Assembly (NCBI GenBank): GCA_015847255.1
Contig: JADLZK010008221.1
Span: forward strand, 62,001-126,000
DNA: 64,000 nucleotides
Reading direction: 5' to 3'
Source of the DNA: Hyparrhenia diplandra
Lineage: Eukaryota; Streptophyta; Magnoliopsida; Poales; Poaceae
The stretch's first letter is position 1, and the number at the start of each line of letters is the position of its first letter. Of this stretch, positions 57,806 to 64,000 are shown piece after piece. The notes below the pieces were generated by a model. The model was given only the letters and a program-made list of their open reading frames with translations. It was not told the origin of the DNA and ran no database searches. The translations under genes and the position numbers were made by a program.

Positions 57806-57940
57806 GAATCTTATGAGTAGACAGTTAGACACTAACTAATAAGAATTACTTATGAAATATCTTTTCTTCTTTTCAAATATTCTAAAATGATAGCTATAAT
57901 AGGTACTGTATAATCTAAATTCAATTGTGAGAACTATTGA

Positions 57941-58526
57941 TGTCGGATTCGGCTAGATTGGGCGGAATTGACACATGATTGCTGATCGTCGGGCGATGAG
58001 GCCGGTGGTCGGTGGCGTGATGACGTAGGGGCGATGAAGAACAACGAGGAAGAATACGTTGAAGATGACGTGTAGCAGCTCGGACGGATGACGCTAAGAG
58101 GTGAGGGAGGAGGTGGCGCGCGGCGCGGCGGGCGGCGTGGCGCCGCGCCGGAACGGCGACGGTTTCGGCCGCGGCCGGGCCTTGGCGATGGGCGTGATGG
58201 CGGCGGCTGCGGCAAAAGCGAGAGAGTGGAGAGAGATAAGCTGTTTAAGGGAGCTACCCTTTTAATTTTCGCTTAAGATTTAATCGACTACATGGCCCTT
58301 GTATTTATAGTCCGAGGGAGACTTGCAAGCTAAGAAATATCTAGGAGGTTTCCTTATAGATTGGAATACCTCTTGACAAAGCAATCTATTTCTTTCCTTA
58401 AATATTTATTTCCTAAATAATTATTACTTAACGACGGGGCGAGGGTGACGAGGCATCGGTGGCGGCGCGGCGTGTAAAGCCGCGCGCCTCCTTGGGTCGG
58501 TTGGGCCTTGCCCATGGGACATGACA
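57941..58526 (-). repeat. LTR (3' LTR in element orientation)
   Basis: Paired with 60,900-61,498. A TATA-like CTATAAATAC on the minus strand lies near 58,302-58,311. Confidence 0.93.
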
Positions 58527-58543
58527 TCTCTCCCCCTTTTTCG
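58527..58543 (-). other. Polypurine tract
   Basis: On the minus strand AAAAAGGGGGAGAGA directly precedes the LTR start TGTCATG. This is the expected plus-strand primer position. Confidence 0.85.
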
Positions 58544-60884
58544 AACAGTAGCGTCCTCGGCTGTGGTTCTACGATTTTGCGGTTGTCGTTGATGGGGCGA
58601 TTGAAGCGGCATGATCCGAAGATTGTTGCATCCACTTGTAGAAGGGAATAAGGCGGGCCGAAGATGAAGACTCGACCTTTGCCGATCTTTGGTCCAATGG
58701 ATGGAATTCGGTGCTCTTGAGGAGAGAGTTGCATTGGTGGCGAGACGTCGAGGGGTGAAAGCCAACCACAAGAGTGTGCGTATGATCCCACCTGGTTGGA
58801 GAACATCCCGTCATACCTTTGATAATTGCTTGGCTTGGTAGTGGCGGTTCTTGGTGAAGAAGATTGGCACCGATGGCAAGAAGCTGCGGTTTCGGGCTCC
58901 TCCATCCGACAAGGTGTTTGTCCTGTAGGAAAGCCATGCATGGATGGCGAAGGTCGTCGGGAGGTGAACACCAATCACCTTGAGTGACACCCAAGCTGGT
59001 GGCCCCGCTGAGCTTGATGGTTCTAGCGTGCCATGTAACTTAGGTCGATTAGGTCAATAGCGAAGTCGGTGAAGGATGAGAGACACCGAGGTACCGACGC
59101 ACCGATGGGGGGTCGATGTTGGGTGGCATGTACCTCTTGTCGTCGTCGGTGAAGCTCACAAGTCAAGGCTTGCTGAAGATGGAGACGTCAACTTGTCTTG
59201 CGAGGTAGATCACCGTGTTCCTATATTGGGCGCCGCTGGTGCATTGCAGCCCACGGTTTGTTGGCGTAGTCGCACGGGCGTAGATGTTGCCGAGGAACAT
59301 GGGAGCCGAATGGTTTGGCTCGAGTCGTCCGGCCGCCGGCCGAGTTGTCGATGGCGCGATGGTTGTTGATCGGGCGCCATGGCTTGAAGCCCATGTGCCC
59401 GACGACGAAGTTGCTCGGCCATAGGGTAGTCGATCAAGCGCCGTTCGCCGATGTAGTCGAAGTAGTTGTTATTGTCGCCATTGATGGGCGATTGAAGCCG
59501 CAAGAAGAAGACACCGCGGTGGAGGTGTCCCAAGCACTCCCGTGTCGCCCGGGTTGGCATGTAGACGAACCAGAACGAGGAGTGCCGCCTTGTCGGGCAT
59601 AGCGGTGTACCGATGTTCTCGGCGACGCGGTAATCCATGGTGGTGCCTTTGCTGGATCACGGGAGGTTGCCCGATGGTGTTCTCCACCATTGTTGATGCC
59701 GGAAGGATGTCCAGCGGGTGTAGCATTGTTGTTGTCGTATGTCGCCATGGAAGAACGACGGGTGGCGTCGATGGCGCCCGGGAACGCGGTGTTCGCACCG
59801 GGCGGCGTCGTTGGGTTGACGCCGTGGCAGCCGATGTCGGGGTTGGCCGCGAGGGGGGTCATCATGGTTCATGCCCTTGTAGTTGTTGTCGATGATAGGC
59901 ATGGCGAAGACGTAGTTGACGTCGAGGTTCGTTAGTGGCGTTGGCGTCCTTGAGGACGTCGCCGCCGCTCATGGCGCCCCATGGTAGCGCCGTTGACAAG
60001 CATGGCGCCTGTGGTAGTGTCGTCGCCGTCGATGGTGGCGCCTTGGGAGGGGCATCGTTGTCGTTGGAGTCCTTGTAGGCGTGTCGCCGGGGATGTCGAT
60101 CCCGGCCGGCGTTGATGTCAACGCCAGCGACGCCGATGTTGACGCCAGGTCACGCCGTCTTGTCGTCCGCGGTTGGCACTCGGATGTTCCCAATGTCAAA
60201 GATGATGTTGGTAGTTACCGGGAATTTATACGTGTCATTGTAGTAGCCGCGGAGGCGTTTGCCTAATTGGGTAGGCTTTTCGTCCGCGGTGGTGGACGCG
60301 GCGGTAGCCTCCGGTTCGACCGACCGATAGCAACAAATGGGCGCCCATGGGGTAGACGTGCTCGTTTTGCAGCCTTGATGATCATGGAGGGGTGACGAGG
60401 CGGCGCCAGGAGGGCGCCGTCACCGCCGGGCGCCCATGGCGGACGCCGCGGGGTGGTGGCTGAGGTGACATCGTGGGCGTGCGTCCGGGACAAGCAAGGT
60501 CGTGTCTTGCGGTGTTCTCGCTTTGTCTTGGCCACCGGGTCGTCTTGAATGTCGATGGGAGCGTCATTCGCCTCCTCGGTGGGGGATAGCGGGTCGGAGC
60601 CACGCCGAAGTCCGAGGCGGGGAGGGGGCGGCGCCAAGGCCGCCTGTGCTAGCGGCGACGGCCGCCATTGGGCCATCCTCTAGCGTGGGTTGTGTCGTCG
60701 TTGTGCGCCGCGTCCGGGGCAGCCGTTCATCCAACTTCTCGAGGAGGGCGGTGAACATGGCCTCGAATTTCTTCCGGTCATCACGAAAGTCCCAAATCTC
60801 CATCCGGAGCTCCCCGATGTTGTGGTTGTCCATCGATCTTGGTGTTGGTGGTGGTGGGAAGCGTCGGTGGTGGGAATCGTCCTG
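58544..60884 (-). pseudogene. Retrotransposon interior, gag-like N-terminus then non-coding
   Basis: From 60,935 downward on the minus strand, a frame contains MDNHNIGELRMEIWDFRDD and KKFEAMFTALLEKLDERLPR, a coiled-coil-like start seen in gag proteins of grass Ty3-type elements. It runs to about 60,564. The next 2 kb has only fragmented Pro/Thr/Arg-rich frames with many GATGGCG/GTCGTCG repeats. No zinc knuckle, protease, RT or integrase motif was found. Confidence 0.6.
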
Positions 60885-60899
60885 GTCTCGGATACCATT
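60885..60899 (-). other. Primer binding site (initiator Met-tRNA type)
   Basis: On the minus strand, two bases after the LTR, TGGTATCCGAGAC. This resembles TGGTATCAGAGC, the complement of the plant initiator Met-tRNA 3' end, with small differences. Confidence 0.8.
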
Positions 60900-61498
60900 T
60901 GCCGATTCGGCCTTAGATTGGGGCGGAATTGACACCGATTGCCGATCGTCGGGCGATGAGGCCGGTGGTCGGGCGGGCGTGATGACGTGAGGCTCGATGA
61001 AGAACGACGAGGAAGAATACGTTGAAGATGACGTGTAGCAGCTCCGACGATGACGCGGAAGAGGTGAGAGAGGAGGTGGCGGCGCCGACGGCGGGCGGCG
61101 GCGTGGGTCGCCGGAACGGCGGCGTGGCTTCCGCTTCGGGCGGCGGCGGCGTGGGCGTGATGGCGGCGGCCGCGGGCAAAGAGCGAGAGCTGAGAGATAA
61201 GCCGTTTAGGGAGCTACCCTTTTAATTTTCGCCTTAAGATTCAATCGACTACATGGCCCTTGTATTTATAGTCCGAGGGAGACTTGCAAGCTAAGAAATA
61301 TCTAGGAGGTTTACTTATAGATTGGAATACCTCTTGACAAAGCAATCTATTTCTTTCCTTAAATATTTATTTCCTAAATAATTATTACTTAACGACGGCG
61401 AAGGGTGACGAGGCATCGGCGGCATGGGGGTCGCAGTCGGCACATGCCAAGTGCCCCCTCCTTGGACCGGTTGGGCCCCTTGCCCATGGGACATGACA
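60900..61498 (-). repeat. LTR (5' LTR in element orientation)
   Basis: Paired with 57,941-58,526. CTATAAATA on the minus strand at 61,262-61,270 is a good TATA box for transcription into the element. Confidence 0.93.
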
Positions 61499-62645
61499 AT
61501 TGATTTAAGTGTTTTTCATCCATATCCATATTTTTTTTCTCTACATAGCACCTCAATGTATCTCCAATATACATTTAGTTAAAACATTTGCTTAAACTAT
61601 GATAGTTTTAGCTGTCATCTCTATTTTGAGGACATAAACCTAAATTTTGATTTGTTTCTCCGTTTTTTAAGCTTATTGATTCCTAAGATACAATAGCTAT
61701 TATTTACACTATAGTCAACTGATTTTTTTTTGTGACAATTTTTTAGATTTTATAAGAATTGTAGGATGTAACTATTTTATTTCTACCGATTTTGTGAGTA
61801 ACAATTTGCAAGATTTTTCTTTTTTGAGCAGCATATGTATTTAGTTGAAACATAAGTAATCTTAAAAGTGTATAAACTCTTATTCTATCCCTTTGATATG
61901 TTCAAATTTTATACTTTAAGCTTTAGCTTTTTTATCCAGTTGTTGTAATATCTTTTACATGTATTAATTTGAAATTCTAATGCTAATTTTATCGTTTATT
62001 GGAAAATTCATGTTCTTTTTAATAAAAAAGAATATTTGTAGGTCCTAGTCTACCTCTTAGTTTTGACGATGTCACAAATAATTGTTTTTCGGCATGAACC
62101 GTGGCACCCAAGATTTTCATTTTATTGTGTTGTATTAGTATTACTTTATTAAACAAAAAATTCCTAAAATTAAGTTACCAATACTCATATGACATAAGGT
62201 TTGTATCAAAATGTTTAAACTTTTTAGACAACAACATACAAAATTTATCGTCATGAGTGTTCGTATATAACTTAAAGTGAGCGGTAAGTGTCGTTACTAC
62301 GTGGGTTGCTAAGGATATATTTCAATTCTTGATAATCCTACAAAAATAATTATTTATATAATGTAATTTTTGACTTATGCATGCTTAATTATTGTTCGTA
62401 GTTGGTTCTATTAGCATTTACATGTAGATTTGAGATACTTTTGTTAATTCTTTTTAATGGTTGAGAAGGGGATAATTTAGGTAGAAATTATATAGGTCTT
62501 TATTATTTTTACATTATCTTTCATAGTGCCATTATGCGTAATTTAAATGCAAATTTAGGCATCAAAGCATTATCTTTCACAATGACAAAGATGGATAATT
62601 TGTAAAATATATTATTGGATTTGTTTAATTGTCTTTTTATAATTA
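61499..62645. other. AT-rich DNA, probably remainder of split Helitron or spacer
   Basis: Strongly AT-rich with no gene. Part of it should be the interior of the minus-strand Helitron whose 3' end is at 57,773, because the LTR element inserted within 170 bases of that end. I could not place its 5' end. Confidence 0.45.
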
Positions 62646-63969
62646 CTAGAAATATGCCCGTGCGTTGCTCGGATAAAAACCCCTTGATTTGTAGTTACCT
62701 AAACTAATGCTTTCGAACATATAATTACCATCTAGGTAGTAACATGCCCATGGTATATATAAAATAACATCTTATCACATCATTACATACTGCCAAACAT
62801 CGACCACAGGCAATTGAACCCATTATCAGCTCCGCAGGAAACAGATGTACATATGTTAATACACAATCAGGTAGGGAATTCAGATGAAACCATTTAACCA
62901 ATGGGAATAATCATTACACTGCACACTTCATTATTGACGATTCATGAATGTATAAGCAGAGAAGGTACCAAAAGCATGGTTGTTCAGTGCATTGTTTATT
63001 AGTATCATCCTACACAGCACTGCCACACTATCAGAGATCGACAAGCAAGCTGAGAGTCATGAGACATTGTGTAAGGGGCGGTACCTTTCCATGAAGTTGC
63101 TTTTGCCACCTATTACTCAATGTTTCTTATGTCTATATGTTTTCTTCATCTGTTAAAGTCAGCAATGATTTTTACTTACTGCTTTGCATAAATTAACAGA
63201 AAAAAGAAATTCAGTTATTGTGGGAGGATGACTCACTGGGAATTACCATTGCCTAGCAACTGCATCAAATGCTGCTTGATAAGGTTTCCAAATGCATATT
63301 TCGTTCAAAGAAAAAGAAATAAAATGGAATTAATGTCAGTTTACCGAGAGCTACACTTGATTATAAAAGCAATCACCTTGGTTGTGCATGGCCCGTATTT
63401 CAATACTGTGCAACTGCAAACACATACATCAAAACAAGAAAAACAGATGCATCCATCAGGCTTATGCCCCCAATCGGCCAATCTATGTAGCAGCAAATTA
63501 AGGACAGGAAGATAGGGAGTTACTCACGCCGTCACGCGTCAAGACTCAAGAAACTGGCAGATGCACAGGCGCACGCCCGACACACACAATGGCTAGCGCC
63601 GACAAGCCGCTCAGAGATAGCGGCGGCTTGTGGAGAGGCCGGGCCGCGGCCGCGCGGCGGCGGCGGCGTGGGTGCGTGATTGGGCCTGTCGTTAGTTGGT
63701 TCTGTGCTCAAGTAGGCAGGTCAGATAGGATACATTTTTTTTTCATATCAAGTCAGGTTGCACAGGGTGACCGAGTCGGGCTATTATTGGCAGACAGAAA
63801 ACAAAGGGAAGCGGACAGATTACATAGGGCAGATTGGCAGAAATTTTCGTATTTTATTCGCGCAATAGGCAGGCAGAAAAAGGTCCGGCAGAAAAAGCCC
63901 GGTGAAAAGTCCGGTGAAAAAGGAGGTGGGACTGAAATTTTCTCTCTTTATTAGTAGGTAATGTATAGA
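62646..63969 (-). mobile_element. Helitron H6, non-autonomous, minus strand
   Basis: On the minus strand it begins TCTATACATTACCTACTAAT then AAAGAGAGAAAATTTC after an A, and ends CGAGCAACGCACGGGCATAT then TTCTAG before a T. Same family as H1-H5. Length 1,324 bases. No Rep/helicase. The region 63,530-63,700 contains an ATG-initiated GC-rich stretch on the + strand (MASADKPLRDSGG, ATG at 63,589), possibly a captured first exon. Confidence 0.85.
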
Positions 63970-64000
63970 TGTAGGTTTGAATTTTTTTTGTATAGACTTC

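Larger units (their letters stand above)
57941..61498 (-). mobile_element. Non-autonomous LTR retrotransposon, minus strand
   Basis: LTRs at 57,941-58,526 and 60,900-61,498 flank a 2.37-kb interior. ATTGA precedes the left LTR (57,936-57,940) and follows the right one (61,499-61,503). The minus-strand LTR starts TGTCATGTCCC and ends CGACA or GGCA. A primer site and a polypurine tract are visible in the right places for minus-strand transcription. The interior codes only a gag-like N-terminus and has no protease, reverse transcriptase or integrase, so mobility would depend on another element. The LTRs differ by many substitutions and small indels, so the insertion is not very young. Confidence 0.93.

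Noticed and set aside
58354..60266. Many 75-200-residue frames inside the LTR retrotransposon
   Set aside because: They overlap on both strands, lack known pol or gag motifs, and arise from trinucleotide-rich DNA.

Overview
This window is nuclear DNA of a grass (Poaceae), probably of the PACMAD/panicoid side. The evidence is a DUF4220/DUF594 membrane-protein gene (a family expanded in grasses), a CACTA transposon with TTTGCCGAGTGC subterminal repeats, Helitrons with the CTATACCTAYTAATAAAG start and GCAACGCACGGGCA hairpin end, a LURP-one-related gene, a FAR1-type MULE transposase and Ulp1-like protease genes of the transposon-borne kind. Interrupted genes, long AT-rich spacers and nested transposons leave no doubt that it is a plant. 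The organism itself is inferred from families, not from a species marker.

Layout. 1-22.5 kb: AT-rich DNA with about twenty purine (GA) islands, all with purines on the + strand, mixed with a decayed Ulp1-type gene (2.0-12.2 kb, +) and a decayed FAR1/MULE transposase gene (15.1-12.5 kb, -). A 1.5-kb segment inside this zone is duplicated (6.8-8.2 and 10.3-11.7 kb). 22.7-27.3 kb: a second Ulp1-type gene (+) that has lost the presumed catalytic His and Cys. 27.5-29.3 kb: AT-rich tandem repeats with the CAAAGTTT motif. 30.0-30.7 kb: LURP-one-related pseudogene (-) with a recognisable TATA box. 31.2-37.6 kb: a long-TIR DNA element packed with five Helitron starts and four Helitron ends, some nested like brackets; the whole block is flanked by a 340-bp direct duplication of what looks like the LURP-gene promoter. 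38-40.5 kb: nothing recognised. 40.5-43.4 kb: a giant inverted repeat with arms above 1.1 kb. 44.2-45.3 kb: 3' part of a LINE (-). 45.8-46.2 kb: relic of a CACTA TNP2 transposase (+).

46.98-47.62 kb: ten tandem copies of a 64-bp unit, ending about 275 bp upstream of the TATA box of the only near-intact host-type gene, a DUF4220-DUF594 protein (48.0-50.2 kb, +) that is broken by one extra base near residue 525. 50.6-56.6 kb: a complete-ended but coding-degenerate CACTA element (TSD ATA on both sides). 57.77 kb: a Helitron 3' end of another family, split by a 3.56-kb minus-strand LTR retrotransposon (57,941-61,498; TSD ATTGA; PBS and PPT visible; gag-like N-terminus only). 62.6-64.0 kb: a minus-strand non-autonomous Helitron.

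Overall this is heterochromatic transposon-nest DNA with one plausible host gene. Nearly every transposon reading frame carries small indels. Some of these could be assembly errors, so claims about pseudogenes should be read with that in mind. The observations I consider most worth pursuing are the giant inverted repeat, the 64-bp promoter minisatellite, the bracketed Helitron cluster, the FAR1 + twin-Ulp1 arrangement, and the strand-biased purine domain.
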